The notes: a model not told the origin generated them from the letters alone. Positions 34,986 through 44,250 are shown, counted from the stretch's first letter. The stretch: DNA of 58,885 nt from Betaproteobacteria bacterium (GCA_016234745.1 JACRAR010000016.1:1-58885), one strand, 5' to 3'. A program made the numbers and translations.

Positions 34986-36809
34986 TTGAATCCGTTGCCA
35001 GATGTTCAATCCGCTTTGTCGCCAACCCCGACAGAGAATGTGCTGCCCCTGCGTCTCGCAGATTTCGGCACATTGGCCGACGCGCTGGATTACGCGGCGG
35101 AGGGAGAAACCGGCGCCAACTTCTATACCGGCAAGGGCAAGCTCGGGGCGGTCCTGCCCTACCGAGAGCTTCGCGCACAGGCCCTAACGCTGGCTCGGCG
35201 CCTGACAGGCCTTGGTCTCGCGCGCGGCGCGCGGGTCGCCGTGGTGGCGGAAACCAACCCGGACTTTCTGCGTTTCTTTTTTGCCTGCCAATATGCCGGA
35301 CTGGTGCCCGTAGCCCTACCTTCCTTGGTCAATCTCGGCGGCCATTCCGCCTACGTTGGCAAATTGCGCGGCCTGATGCTGGGCTGCGGCGCTTCTGTAG
35401 CGATGGCGTCAAGCCAGTTCATGGGGTTCCTGCGCGAAGCGACAGAAGGTATCAAGCTGCGCTTTCAGGGCACGCCAGCCGAATTCGACGAGTTGCCTGA
35501 GTCAAACGTCGTGCTGCAGTGCAGCACCCCCACCGAAATAGCTTATCTGCAATATACCTCCGGGAGCACCAGCTTTCCTCGCGGCGTAACGATCACCCAG
35601 GCGGCCGTGCTCAGCAACCTGTCAGGCGTGGTCAACCACGGTCTTTACGTTCAAGCGGACGATCGCTGCGTTTCCTGGCTGCCTTTCTACCATGACATGG
35701 GCCTCGTCGGCTTCATGCTGGCCCCCATGGTCACGCAGCGCTCGATCGATTACCTGGACACGCGTGACTTCGCCATGCGTCCGCGGCGCTGGCTGGAATT
35801 GATGAGCAGCTCGCGTGCGACCATTTCCTTCAGTCCGCCGTTCGGCTACGAACTCTGCGCACGCCGGATCCGGCCCGAGGATGTCGCGCAATATGACCTG
35901 AGTTCCTGGCGCATCGCGGGCATCGGCGCTGAACCCATCAGTGTGCATATCCCGGAACACTTTGCCAAGCTGCTGGCACCCGCGGGCTTTGATTCTCGCG
36001 CTTTCGTTCCATCCTACGGCATGGCGGAATGCTCCCTGGCGGTCAGTTTTTCACCGCTGCAACAAGGTATCGTCGTCGACTGGATTGATGCCGACCACCT
36101 CACGGAGCATCTGCGCGTGAATCCGGCCAGCTCCGAGACAGGCCGTGTCAATGGGTTCGTGCGCTGCGGCAGACAGTTGCCGGGGCATGAAGTGGCCATC
36201 TGCGATGATCATGGGAAGAAACTGCCAGAGTTGCAAGTTGGACGGATCAAGGTCCGCGGACCAAGCCTCATGTCGGGCTATTTCGGGCAGCCGGAGCAAA
36301 CGCATCAGGTGCTCTCTGCGGATGGCTGGCTGGATACGGGGGACATCGGCTATCTGGTAGACGGCAACATTGTCGTCACCGGCCGGCACAAAGACATGAT
36401 CATCATCAACGGCCGCAATATCTGGCCTCAGGACATCGAGCACATTGTTGGCCGGCAGCCCGAATTGCGCGCCATGGATGCCTCGGCGTTTTATGTGATC
36501 GGCCAGGATGACGAAGAAATCGCCGTCGTGGTCGTGCAATCCGCCATTTGCGATCTGGCAGAAATTCGTCTCCTGACCCAGCGCTTGCATCGAGAAATCA
36601 ATGCCGAATTGGGCATCACCTGTGTCATCGAGTTCGTGCCGCGACACACGCTGCCGCACACCTCCTCGGGCAAGCTCTCGCGAGCCGCATCCCGCGAAGA
36701 TTACCTCAAGCGCTGCGAGCAAAAGGCCAGGGATGCACTGAACACCCCAGGCACCCCACTGGACATCGCGCAGGAAAGCCTACCGGCGATGGCCTCGGCA
36801 GGCCGATAG
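34986..36809 (+). CDS. Fatty acyl-CoA/ACP ligase of the ceramide locus (AasR-like)
   Basis: A 607-residue adenylate-forming enzyme close to fatty acyl-AMP ligases. Motifs are YLQYTSGSTSFPRGV (ATP loop), LPFYHDMGLVG, PSYGMAE, DTGDIGYL, GRHKDMIIINGRN and the C-terminal catalytic lysine in SGKLSR. It activates a fatty acid as acyl-AMP and would load it on the carrier protein at 37930 for serine palmitoyltransferase or the N-acyltransferase. The start chosen is TTG 34986 with AAGAGGA six bases upstream; the longer frame from 34830 runs through the promoter region. It is first of the plus-strand ceramide operon. Confidence 0.8.
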   Translation: MNPLPDVQSALSPTPTENVLPLRLADFGTLADALDYAAEGETGANFYTGKGKLGAVLPYRELRAQALTLARRLTGLGLARGARVAVVAETNPDFLRFFFACQYAGLVPVALPSLVNLGGHSAYVGKLRGLMLGCGASVAMASSQFMGFLREATEGIKLRFQGTPAEFDELPESNVVLQCSTPTEIAYLQYTSGSTSFPRGVTITQAAVLSNLSGVVNHGLYVQADDRCVSWLPFYHDMGLVGFMLAPMVTQRSIDYLDTRDFAMRPRRWLELMSSSRATISFSPPFGYELCARRIRPEDVAQYDLSSWRIAGIGAEPISVHIPEHFAKLLAPAGFDSRAFVPSYGMAECSLAVSFSPLQQGIVVDWIDADHLTEHLRVNPASSETGRVNGFVRCGRQLPGHEVAICDDHGKKLPELQVGRIKVRGPSLMSGYFGQPEQTHQVLSADGWLDTGDIGYLVDGNIVVTGRHKDMIIINGRNIWPQDIEHIVGRQPELRAMDASAFYVIGQDDEEIAVVVVQSAICDLAEIRLLTQRLHREINAELGITCVIEFVPRHTLPHTSSGKLSRAASREDYLKRCEQKARDALNTPGTPLDIAQESLPAMASAGR

Positions 36810-36824
36810 CAGCAGGCTGCCGCA

Positions 36825-37823
36825 GTGGCAGCAGACCTGGCCTCTGGCCAATCAACCAAGCACCTGCCAGGTTCGGGTAGCCAATCCCGACTGGCACTGA
36901 CCGGAGCAACCGGATTCATCGGCATGGCGTTGCTTAGGTGCCTGACCGGCGCCGGCTGGCAGGTGCGCGCCCTGTACCGCACCCGGACCGGACGTAATCC
37001 GCCACCTTTGCCGGGCGTGGAATGGTTGCCGGGAGATCTTGAGGACCAGACTGCGCTGAATACCCTGGTAGCGGGAACAGATGCCGTGATTCATTGTGCC
37101 GGGGTCGTACGTGGTGCCAACCGCTCCGATTTCGATCCGGTCAATGCCGCTGGGGCGGGTCAGGTTGCCCGGGCGGCGGCAAACCAGGAGCGGGTGCCGC
37201 GATTCCTGCTGATTTCTTCCCTGGCAGCGCGCATGCCCCAACTTTCCCACTATGCCGCCAGCAAATGGCGCGGCGAATGTGAAGTCAGGGGGGCGCTGGA
37301 AAACCGTCGCTGGACGGTGCTGCGCCCCCCTGCAGTATATGGGCTGGGGGATCGAGAACTGCTGCCTTTGTTTCGTTGCATTGCAAAGGGTTACGCACCG
37401 CTTCCCGCCGGCAGAAACAGGCGTTTTTCTCTGATACATGTCGATGATCTGGCGCTGGCGGTGTTGCGCTGGCTGGAAGTCGACGCCTGCTACGGCCAGA
37501 CTTTCGAACTGGATGACGGGCACCCCGGGGGATACTCCTGGGATACCGTGCTAAGCCTTGCCGGTCTCGCGTTGCGACAGAGCGCAGAAGTGCGCCGTGT
37601 GCCAATTCCTGTGCCCTTGCTCTACCTTGTCGCCTGGGTCAATCTCGCATCCTCCCGGCTGTTCGGTTATGCCCCGATGCTGACGCCGGGCAAGATGCGC
37701 GAAATCATGCATCCGGACTGGGTGTGCGATAATCACGCCATTACGCTTGCCACTGGTTGGCGGCCAAACTTGGGGCTTGAAATCGGGCTTGCCCGTGCCT
37801 ATGGCGGGGGTTTCCCGGAATGA
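36825..37823 (+). CDS. NAD-dependent epimerase/dehydratase family reductase (CerR-like)
   Basis: A 332-residue extended short-chain dehydrogenase. The dinucleotide loop GATGFIG begins near residue 27 and the catalytic YAASK (Tyr-x3-Lys) near residue 143. In bacterial ceramide loci such an enzyme, CerR, reduces the 3-keto group of oxidized ceramide, the step done by 3-ketosphinganine reductase in eukaryotes. It lies 15 bases after the ligase and before the carrier protein and SPT, matching that role. A sugar epimerase is less likely here. The GTG start at 36825 is tentative; Met codons further in would still leave the loop intact. Confidence 0.75.
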   Translation: MAADLASGQSTKHLPGSGSQSRLALTGATGFIGMALLRCLTGAGWQVRALYRTRTGRNPPPLPGVEWLPGDLEDQTALNTLVAGTDAVIHCAGVVRGANRSDFDPVNAAGAGQVARAAANQERVPRFLLISSLAARMPQLSHYAASKWRGECEVRGALENRRWTVLRPPAVYGLGDRELLPLFRCIAKGYAPLPAGRNRRFSLIHVDDLALAVLRWLEVDACYGQTFELDDGHPGGYSWDTVLSLAGLALRQSAEVRRVPIPVPLLYLVAWVNLASSRLFGYAPMLTPGKMREIMHPDWVCDNHAITLATGWRPNLGLEIGLARAYGGGFPE

Positions 37824-37834
37824 AAACCGGCTCA

Positions 37835-37893
37835 AACAGGGTTTCGATGCGGATTGTCGGCCGACAGCTTGTCGATGATGACCCAACCCTGTT
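37835..37893. promoter_or_regulatory. Nested palindromes between the CerR-like and carrier protein genes
   Basis: AACAGGGTT (37835-37843) and AACCCTGTT (37885-37893) are exact inverted repeats 41 bases apart. Between them is the perfect palindrome TGTCGGCCGACA (37855-37866). A T-run follows at 37901-37906. The 106-base gap could hold an operator, an attenuator or a processing hairpin that sets carrier protein and SPT expression apart from the upstream genes. Confidence 0.45.
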
Positions 37894-37929
37894 CAGGCAC
37901 GTTTTTTACACACAGGATAAATTGACAGC

Positions 37930-38193
37930 ATGACTGGGAATAGCACGTTTGATTACCCGCAAATCCTTGCGGAAATTTGCGGGGAGCTGGTCAAGGTCAC
38001 ATTGGGACGCATCGCAATCGATGAAGACACCGAATTGCTGGGTGATCTCAATCTGGATTCGCTTCAAGTAATGAATCTGCTGCTGCACGTCGAGGATCGA
38101 TTCGATATCTCGATTCCGGTAAGCATCCTTCCGGATGTCAAGACCGTCAAGGATCTGGCGCTGCGGATCGAAAACCTTACGCGTGAAGGGTGA
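37930..38193 (+). CDS. Acyl carrier protein of the ceramide operon
   Basis: An 87-residue carrier protein with the phosphopantetheine serine Ser44 in LNLDSLQVMN. It overlaps serine palmitoyltransferase (TGATG at 38191-38195), the arrangement seen in bacterial sphingolipid loci where the carrier delivers the acyl thioester to SPT. It differs clearly from the carrier at 14242-14499. Position makes dedication to sphingoid-base synthesis very likely. Confidence 0.85.
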   Translation: MTGNSTFDYPQILAEICGELVKVTLGRIAIDEDTELLGDLNLDSLQVMNLLLHVEDRFDISIPVSILPDVKTVKDLALRIENLTREG

Positions 38194-39374
38194 TGGGACT
38201 ATTCGACAAGTTTAACGGCCTGGTGGCAGCCCGCAGCGAACTCGGGGCGCTCCGCATCGATCCGTTCGGCGTGGAGATCGAACGCATCATCTCGCCGACC
38301 GAGGGAATCATCCACGGGCGGCACACCATTCTTGCCGGCACCAACAACTACCTCGGCCTGACCTTCAATCCCGAGTGCCTCGCAGCAGCGCACCGGGCCC
38401 TCGATGCCGAGGGCACCGGCACGACCGGCTCGCGCATGGCGAACGGCAGCTATTCCGGCCACCGGCGACTCGAGGAGGAACTCGCGGCGTTCTACGGCGT
38501 GCGCGACGCCATCGTGTTCTCCACGGGTTACCAGGCGAACCTTGGCATGCTGGCGGGACTCACCGGGCCGAACGACGTCGTGCTGCTCGATGCGGATTGC
38601 CATGCCAGCATCTACGACGGCTGCCGCATGAGCGGGGCGGAAGTCATCCGCTTTCGCCACAACAACGCAGACGACCTCGCGAAACGCATGCGCCGGCTCG
38701 GCGCCCGCGCGACGGACACGCTGATTCTGGTGGAAGGCATCTACAGCATGCTGGGCGATCGCGCTCCGCTCAAGGAAATCGTGGACGTCAAGCGCGAATT
38801 CGGCGGCTATCTGCTGGTGGACGAGGCGCACTCGCTGGGAGTCCTGGGCGAACGCGGACGCGGGCTGGTAGAGGAAGCGGGCGTCCTGGCGGATGCAGAT
38901 TTCATCGTGGGAACTTTCAGCAAGAGCCTCGGAGGCGCCGGCGGATTCTGTGTCAGCGACCTCCCCGAACTCGACCTCGTTCGCTACTCGAGTCGGCCCT
39001 ACATTTTTACCGCGTCGCCGTCGCCCGCCACGATCGCTTCGACCCGGCAGGCATTGCGCGTTCTAGCCGAAGGACACGAACTCAGAGCGCGCCTGCGCGC
39101 GAATTTCGAGCGCCTGCACAGCGGATTGACGGCCTTGGGCTATACGCTGGGGGCCCCCCCCAGCCCGGTGATCGCGGTGGTGTTCGACGACAAGGTCGCG
39201 ACGCTGAAGTTCTGGCGCGATCTGTTAGATCGGGGCGTGTATGTCAATCTGATGCTGCCGCCCGCGACGCCCAACGGCGTTTCGTTGATCCGCTGCAGCG
39301 TCAGCGCAGCGCACACGCCCGGACAAATCGACGCTGTTTGCGCCGCGTTTGCCGATTTGCGGACGGTGACGTAA
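38193..39374 (+). CDS. spt: Serine palmitoyltransferase
   Basis: A 393-residue soluble homodimer-type enzyme of the alpha-oxoamine synthase family. The PLP lysine is Lys244 in TFSKSLGGAGGF, LVDEAHSLGVLG holds the PLP-ring and phosphate contacts, and GTGTTGSRMANGS is the conserved N-terminal loop. The family includes KBL, BioF, HemA and SPT; the operon with a dedicated carrier, ligase and reductase, and no biotin genes, points to SPT, which condenses serine with an acyl thioester to 3-ketosphinganine. ATG 38193 is preferred over GTG 38190 because of the TGATG coupling. BioF-type activity is the main alternative. Confidence 0.8.
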   Translation: MGLFDKFNGLVAARSELGALRIDPFGVEIERIISPTEGIIHGRHTILAGTNNYLGLTFNPECLAAAHRALDAEGTGTTGSRMANGSYSGHRRLEEELAAFYGVRDAIVFSTGYQANLGMLAGLTGPNDVVLLDADCHASIYDGCRMSGAEVIRFRHNNADDLAKRMRRLGARATDTLILVEGIYSMLGDRAPLKEIVDVKREFGGYLLVDEAHSLGVLGERGRGLVEEAGVLADADFIVGTFSKSLGGAGGFCVSDLPELDLVRYSSRPYIFTASPSPATIASTRQALRVLAEGHELRARLRANFERLHSGLTALGYTLGAPPSPVIAVVFDDKVATLKFWRDLLDRGVYVNLMLPPATPNGVSLIRCSVSAAHTPGQIDAVCAAFADLRTVT

Positions 39375-39431
39375 TCCTTTGCCGTGGCGGGCGCAAGGCA
39401 GTGCGATTGACCATGCCCTAAGGAATCTCGC

Positions 39432-40751
39432 ATGAGGGAATCGGACGCCAACCCGCATGCGCAAGGCCCGATGCGCCGGGTGCTGGGAAATTTCGGTTTT
39501 CTGGTGCGGGGCCGCGGCATTGCCGCCTTGATGGCGCTGGGCGCCACCACCCTGATGGCACGGGCGCTCGGCCCGACCGAGTTCGGCTTGGTGGTATTGA
39601 TTCAAGCCTATGCCCTGCTCATGCGTGGTCTGCTCGATTTTCGTTCCGTTGAAGCGGTGGTCCGCTATGGCGTGCCTGCACATGACGCCGGCGATACCCG
39701 CACGCTGCGGCGTTTGATCAAGGTTTGCCGCCGCGTCGATCGCCGTGCCAGCCTCGCCGCCACTGCCTTGGCGCTGATCGGAGCGTACCTGGTCGGGCCG
39801 CTGATGGGCGTGGATCACGACCATGTGATCCTGCTCTCGGCATATAGCCTGGTGTTGTTGACCACGGGCAACAGTAATGCCCGGGGCATCCTGCGTCTGT
39901 TTGATCAATTCGATATCTTGGGAAGGCAGATGACGATAGGACCGACCATTCGTTTTCTTGGAGTGGTCGTGGCTTGGTGGCTCGACAGCCCGCTGCAGGT
40001 ATTCGTGGCGATCTTGGCCATTGCCTATGCCGCTGAAAATCTTTATGTGGGTTGGCGCGGCCGGCATGAATACCGCCAGCGCATCGGCCCTGCGCCTCCT
40101 GGAGAGAACATCGGCGATGCGCGCATGGCGGAGTTTCCCGGACTGCGCCACTTTTTGTGGGTCACCTACTGGCAGTCAAACATGGATCTTGTGCCCAAGC
40201 ATCTTGCCACGCTTCTGGCAGGCTATCTGTTGGGGCCGGCCGAAGCGGGCCTGCTGCGACTGGCGCACGAAATTTCAAGCGTGCTGTCCAAGCCAGCCGG
40301 GTTGATCCGCGAAGTCGTGTTTCCCGACCTGACCCGAAGCTGGCACCAAGGCAGCGCCGCCTTTAACCTGATCGCCTACCGTACCGCCTTGCTCGGCGGC
40401 GGGTTTGGTCTGTTGTTCGTGCTGGCCGGATATTTTTTTGGCGCCGCTCTGCTGGCGGCGCTGGTCGGCAAAAAATTTGTTGCCGCAGCGCCGGTACTCA
40501 CCCTGATGCTATTGGCAGCCACCTTCGATCTTGCCACCTCATCATTGCGTTCGGCCGCCTATGCCATCGGCCAAGCTGGCAAAGTGTTGCGCATGTACGC
40601 GGTATCGGCTGTCATCTACGTGGCCCTGTTCGTTGTGCTCACATCAACGTTGGGACTGATCGGCGCGGGCATGGCTGCCTGTGTCGCTGCCGCATTGCCG
40701 TCATTGGGCATCGCGGTGCTGATTCGTAGCGAGAAGCGTGCGGCAGAATGA
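39432..40751 (+). CDS. Polysaccharide/lipid flippase, Wzx-like
   Basis: A 439-residue membrane protein with about 12-14 hydrophobic segments and the oligosaccharide flippase opening (RGRGIAALMALGATTLMARALGPTEFGLVVLI). Such MOP-superfamily proteins flip lipid-linked glycans. It follows SPT by 57 bases with AAGGAATCTC before the ATG, so it is probably the last gene of the ceramide operon. It may flip a glycosylated or headgroup-bearing sphingolipid or another surface precursor. The cargo is inferred. Confidence 0.75.
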   Translation: MRESDANPHAQGPMRRVLGNFGFLVRGRGIAALMALGATTLMARALGPTEFGLVVLIQAYALLMRGLLDFRSVEAVVRYGVPAHDAGDTRTLRRLIKVCRRVDRRASLAATALALIGAYLVGPLMGVDHDHVILLSAYSLVLLTTGNSNARGILRLFDQFDILGRQMTIGPTIRFLGVVVAWWLDSPLQVFVAILAIAYAAENLYVGWRGRHEYRQRIGPAPPGENIGDARMAEFPGLRHFLWVTYWQSNMDLVPKHLATLLAGYLLGPAEAGLLRLAHEISSVLSKPAGLIREVVFPDLTRSWHQGSAAFNLIAYRTALLGGGFGLLFVLAGYFFGAALLAALVGKKFVAAAPVLTLMLLAATFDLATSSLRSAAYAIGQAGKVLRMYAVSAVIYVALFVVLTSTLGLIGAGMAACVAAALPSLGIAVLIRSEKRAAE

Positions 40752-40805
40752 CGCTTTGCACAGGTCAGTTCGCGGAGGGACCGGGCAACGGCGGCGAGTG
40801 CGGAT

Positions 40806-41327
40806 TCAGCCGCAGCGCCCGAGATTCTCTTGCGGACGCACCCATTCCACGGTCTTGCCGAACAGGGATATGCCGACATATCCCCGGATTCTGAGCGAAC
40901 CGTCGTTCTCCAGACTGATGGTGCTGCTGAAGGTCCGGCCGTCGCTGGCATTGTAGATTTGCCCCCCGCCCCAGGTACTCTCGGTTACGCGCCGAAAGCC
41001 GCTCAGAATCTTCAATCCGCACAAGGGACGATCGCGCAGCGCGGCATCGGGGTTGTGCTTGTCGCGCTTCGGTTGGCCCTGAGTCGACAACGGCTTCCGC
41101 AACCAGAAGATACGTCCGCAGAGAAGGCCATCGCAATCCTCGATCCAAACGGCCACTTTACGCTGGTCGCTCTCCCTGTGGTCGACCCAAAGACCGCGGA
41201 CATCGACGCTGGCGATCCGTTCCGACGCAATCGCTGCGCTCATAGCCATCACCAGCAACGCCAGCAACACTGCCCGGGCGCAAATCAGTTTATGGATCAT
41301 CATCGTCGGTTTCTGCTCGGTTTGCAT
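40806..41327 (-). CDS. DUF2147 secreted protein
   Basis: A 173-residue protein with a hydrophobic signal segment at residues 12-35 (ICARAVLLALLVMAMSAAIAS) and then the DUF2147 pattern: RGLWVDHRESDQRKVAVWIEDCDGLLCGRIFWLR and the closing YVGISLFGKTVEWVRP. Family members are small exported beta-barrel-like (lipocalin/FABP-fold) proteins of unknown function, found near envelope genes. The much longer minus frame reaching 42077 is mostly antisense to rlhA and is not taken. It converges on the flippase gene. Confidence 0.75.
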   Translation of the reverse strand: MQTEQKPTMMIHKLICARAVLLALLVMAMSAAIASERIASVDVRGLWVDHRESDQRKVAVWIEDCDGLLCGRIFWLRKPLSTQGQPKRDKHNPDAALRDRPLCGLKILSGFRRVTESTWGGGQIYNASDGRTFSSTISLENDGSLRIRGYVGISLFGKTVEWVRPQENLGRCG

Positions 41328-41432
41328 GTCATTTTCGCCTGGATGATGCCCGACGAAGACTTGAGATACTACAGATAAATTCACTACAATTCCCGCCTTG
41401 CTTCCCCCACCCGAAACACCTCGACCTTCCCC

Positions 41433-43313
41433 ATGCCCGCTTCGCCCAGCAAGCTCGAACTTCTCGCTCCTGCTCGCAATGCCGACATCGGCATTGCGGC
41501 GATTCGCCACGGCGCCGATGCCGTCTATATCGGCGGCCCGGCCTTCGGCGCCCGCTCCGCGGCCGGCAACACGGTCGCCGATATCGAGCGCCTGGCGAAT
41601 TTCGCCCACCGCTACTCGGCGCAGGTTTTTGTTGCCCTCAATACCATCCTGCGTGACGACGAACTCGAGGCGGCGGCGCGTATCGCCCACGAGGTCTATG
41701 CTGCCGGCGCCGACGCGCTGATCATCCAGGACATGGGCTTGCTCGAACTCGACCTGCCCCCGATTGCTTTGCACGCCAGCACCCAGACCGACATTCGCGA
41801 CCTGGCCAAAGCGCAATTTCTCGAGCGCGTGGGTTTTTCGCAGCTCGTTCTCGCCCGCGAACTCAGCCTGAAGCAGATCGCCGAGATTGCCGCGCAGACC
41901 GAAGCAACGCTCGAATTCTTCATCCACGGCGCATTGTGCGTCAGCTATAGCGGCCAGTGCACAATCAGCCACGCGCTCACCGGGCGCAGCGCCAACCGGG
42001 GGGAATGCGCTCAGACATGCCGCCTGCCCTATTCGCTGGCCACCCCCGACGGCACGGTAATCGCCACCAACAAGCATCTGCTGTCACTCAAGGATAATGA
42101 CCAGACCGCCAACCTGCAGGCGCTGATCGACGCCGGCATCCGCTCCTTCAAAATCGAGGGCCGGCTGAAGGACATAGCCTATGTCAAGAACATCACCGCC
42201 CATTACCGTCGAGAACTCGACCGCATCATCGATGCCTCCCCAGGATTCACTCGCGCATCGGCCGGCCGCTGCAGTTTTGCGTTCATGCCCGACCCCGGCA
42301 AGACTTTCAATCGCGGTGCCACCGACTATTTCGTAAACGGTCGCAGGAGCGACATCAGTTCCTTCGACACACCGAAATTTGCCGGCGCGGCAATAGGTAT
42401 CGTCGTCTGTCATGGACCAGGTCATTTCGATGTCATGAGCACGAGCCCGCTGAACAACGGCGACGGCATTTCCTTCTTTGACGAGCATGGCGAACTGCTC
42501 GGCCTGCGCATCAACCGTGCCGAGGCGCGCAATGGAACCTGGCGTCTGCATGTGTCCGACAACTCATCCCTGCCCGCAGCGGGCACGGAGATTTTCCGCA
42601 ATCTCGATCACGCCTTCGAAAAGCAACTCGCCGCCGATTCGGCGGAACGGCGAATCGGCGTCAGGATGCGTTTCGCGGAAACTGCCGACGGATTCATGCT
42701 GCAACTCACCGACGAGGAAAACATCCGCGCCGAGGCTCACCTCATCTGCACCAAGGAAGCCGCAACAAACAGCGAACGTGCCGCGGCGACGCTGCACCAA
42801 CAACTCGGCAAACTCGGCGCGACGATCCTCACGCCGGTGGCCATCGAGATCGACACCAGTACTCCATGGTACCTGCCGACAGCGGCGCTGAATGCGCTGC
42901 GCCGTAAGGCGGTCGAAGCACTCGAAGCGGCACGCCACCAGGCCTACAGCCGCCCGCGCCGGCGCTCCGCAATCGACCCGCCGGCGCGCTATCCGGACAG
43001 CGCCCTCTCCTACCTCGGCAATGTTCTCAACGTCAAGGCGCGCGCCTTCTACGCCAGGCACGGCGTAACCCTGATCGACGCCGCCTTCGAGGCGGATCTG
43101 GAAGACCGGGAGGTGGCGTTGATGACGACCAAGCACTGCCTGCGCTACAGCTTCAATCTGTGCCCCAAGCAGGTCAGCCACCTGCGTCCGGAGCCGATGA
43201 CCCTGATTCAGGGCGAGGAAAGACTGCTGCTGCGTTTCGACTGCAAGAAGTGCGAGATGCAGGTGTTCGGCAAGAACAACCGGGCGATCAAGCCCGCTGC
43301 CATATCAGCTTGA
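41433..43313 (+). CDS. rlhA: U32-family 23S rRNA hydroxylase
   Basis: A 626-residue protein of the U32 family matching RlhA (YdcP) in length and sequence: KLELLAPARNADIGIAAIRHGADAVYIGG at the start, HGALCVSYSGQC and NRGECAQTCRLPY carrying conserved cysteines, and SFKIEGRLKDIAYVKNITAHYR. The C-terminal CPKQ...CKKCEMQ adds further Cys. RlhA hydroxylates C2501 of 23S rRNA, using a prephenate-dependent system and probably an Fe-S centre. Other U32 proteins (UbiU/V, TrhP) are shorter. It stands alone, divergent from the DUF2147 gene. Confidence 0.8.
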   Translation: MPASPSKLELLAPARNADIGIAAIRHGADAVYIGGPAFGARSAAGNTVADIERLANFAHRYSAQVFVALNTILRDDELEAAARIAHEVYAAGADALIIQDMGLLELDLPPIALHASTQTDIRDLAKAQFLERVGFSQLVLARELSLKQIAEIAAQTEATLEFFIHGALCVSYSGQCTISHALTGRSANRGECAQTCRLPYSLATPDGTVIATNKHLLSLKDNDQTANLQALIDAGIRSFKIEGRLKDIAYVKNITAHYRRELDRIIDASPGFTRASAGRCSFAFMPDPGKTFNRGATDYFVNGRRSDISSFDTPKFAGAAIGIVVCHGPGHFDVMSTSPLNNGDGISFFDEHGELLGLRINRAEARNGTWRLHVSDNSSLPAAGTEIFRNLDHAFEKQLAADSAERRIGVRMRFAETADGFMLQLTDEENIRAEAHLICTKEAATNSERAAATLHQQLGKLGATILTPVAIEIDTSTPWYLPTAALNALRRKAVEALEAARHQAYSRPRRRSAIDPPARYPDSALSYLGNVLNVKARAFYARHGVTLIDAAFEADLEDREVALMTTKHCLRYSFNLCPKQVSHLRPEPMTLIQGEERLLLRFDCKKCEMQVFGKNNRAIKPAAISA

Positions 43314-43356
43314 CAAATCGCCCGCGCTGTCGTCAAGCCAAACAACAGGAGCCCGT

Positions 43357-44250
43357 ATGTCCAACGAGATAAATTTCGGTCCGGTGCGCTTCATCCCCGG
43401 CAGCAATTCCGGAAAATACCCGCACTCCAATTCCCTGTATGTCGAGGCAGCCGGGGTATTGATCGACGCCGGCGCCGACCGGGCGCAATACAAAGCCTTG
43501 CGCTCCGGGTCGGAGGTACGGGAAGTCTGGCTCAGCCATTGGCACGAGGACCATTTTGGCTGCATCGACCTGTTCGACGACCTGCCGCTGCGGCAGATGC
43601 AAATCGAGGCCGAACCCCTGGCGGACCTGGAACTTTTCCTTGACTGGTATGGCATCCGCAGCGAAGAATTTCGCGTCTACTGGCGCAAGACGCTGACCGA
43701 GGATTTCCATTTCCAGCCACGACGCGCCAGCAGCTATTTCGTACCCGGGGAAATCATCGATCTGGGCAGTTGCCGGGTCGAGGTCATTCATGTCCCGGGC
43801 CATACGCCGGGCAATCTCGCCTTCTACTTCCTCGAGCCGGAAGTGCTGTTCCTGGGCGATTATGACCTGACGCGCTTCGGCCCGTGGTATGGCGATCGCG
43901 ACTCTTCCATCGAATTGACCATTGCCTCGGTCGAACGCTTGCGCCAGATTCCGGCGCGGGTCTGGCTCACCAGTCATGAACATGGCATATTTGAGGAACC
44001 TCCGGGCGAAATTTTCGACCGCTACCTGGCGGTCATCGACGAGCGGGAACAGAAGCTGCTCGAATATCTGCGCGGCGTTCCGCGCAGCCTGGCGGAAATC
44101 GTCGCGCAGAGCATCGTCTATCGTAAACCGCGTGAGCCGCGAGCTTTCTTTGAGTGGGGCGAGGCGGCAATCATGGGCAAACACCTGGAGCGACTGCTCC
44201 GCGCCGGCCGCATAGAAGAACTGCACGGACGGTATCAATTGCTTACATAG
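43357..44250 (+). CDS. Metallo-beta-lactamase fold hydrolase with winged-helix tail
   Basis: A 297-residue protein with the metal motif SHWHEDHFG (HxHxDH), further ligands in VPGHTPGN and FLGDYD, and a C-terminal helical segment (EWGEAAIMGKHLERLLRAGRIEE) like the winged helix of LACTB2-type enzymes. Relatives are glyoxalase II-like thioesterases or RNases. It begins 43 bases after rlhA, likely co-transcribed. The tail favours a LACTB2-like RNase or acyl-thioester hydrolase, but the substrate is not clear. Confidence 0.75.
   Translation: MSNEINFGPVRFIPGSNSGKYPHSNSLYVEAAGVLIDAGADRAQYKALRSGSEVREVWLSHWHEDHFGCIDLFDDLPLRQMQIEAEPLADLELFLDWYGIRSEEFRVYWRKTLTEDFHFQPRRASSYFVPGEIIDLGSCRVEVIHVPGHTPGNLAFYFLEPEVLFLGDYDLTRFGPWYGDRDSSIELTIASVERLRQIPARVWLTSHEHGIFEEPPGEIFDRYLAVIDEREQKLLEYLRGVPRSLAEIVAQSIVYRKPREPRAFFEWGEAAIMGKHLERLLRAGRIEELHGRYQLLT

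Noticed and set aside
38193-39374. 8-amino-7-oxononanoate synthase (bioF)
   Set aside because: Catalytic residues would allow it, but the carrier, ligase and reductase neighbours and absence of other bio genes favour serine palmitoyltransferase.
40806-42077. Minus-strand frame of 423 codons over the DUF2147 gene
   Set aside because: Only the last 173 codons have a signal peptide and family pattern; the rest is antisense to rlhA.
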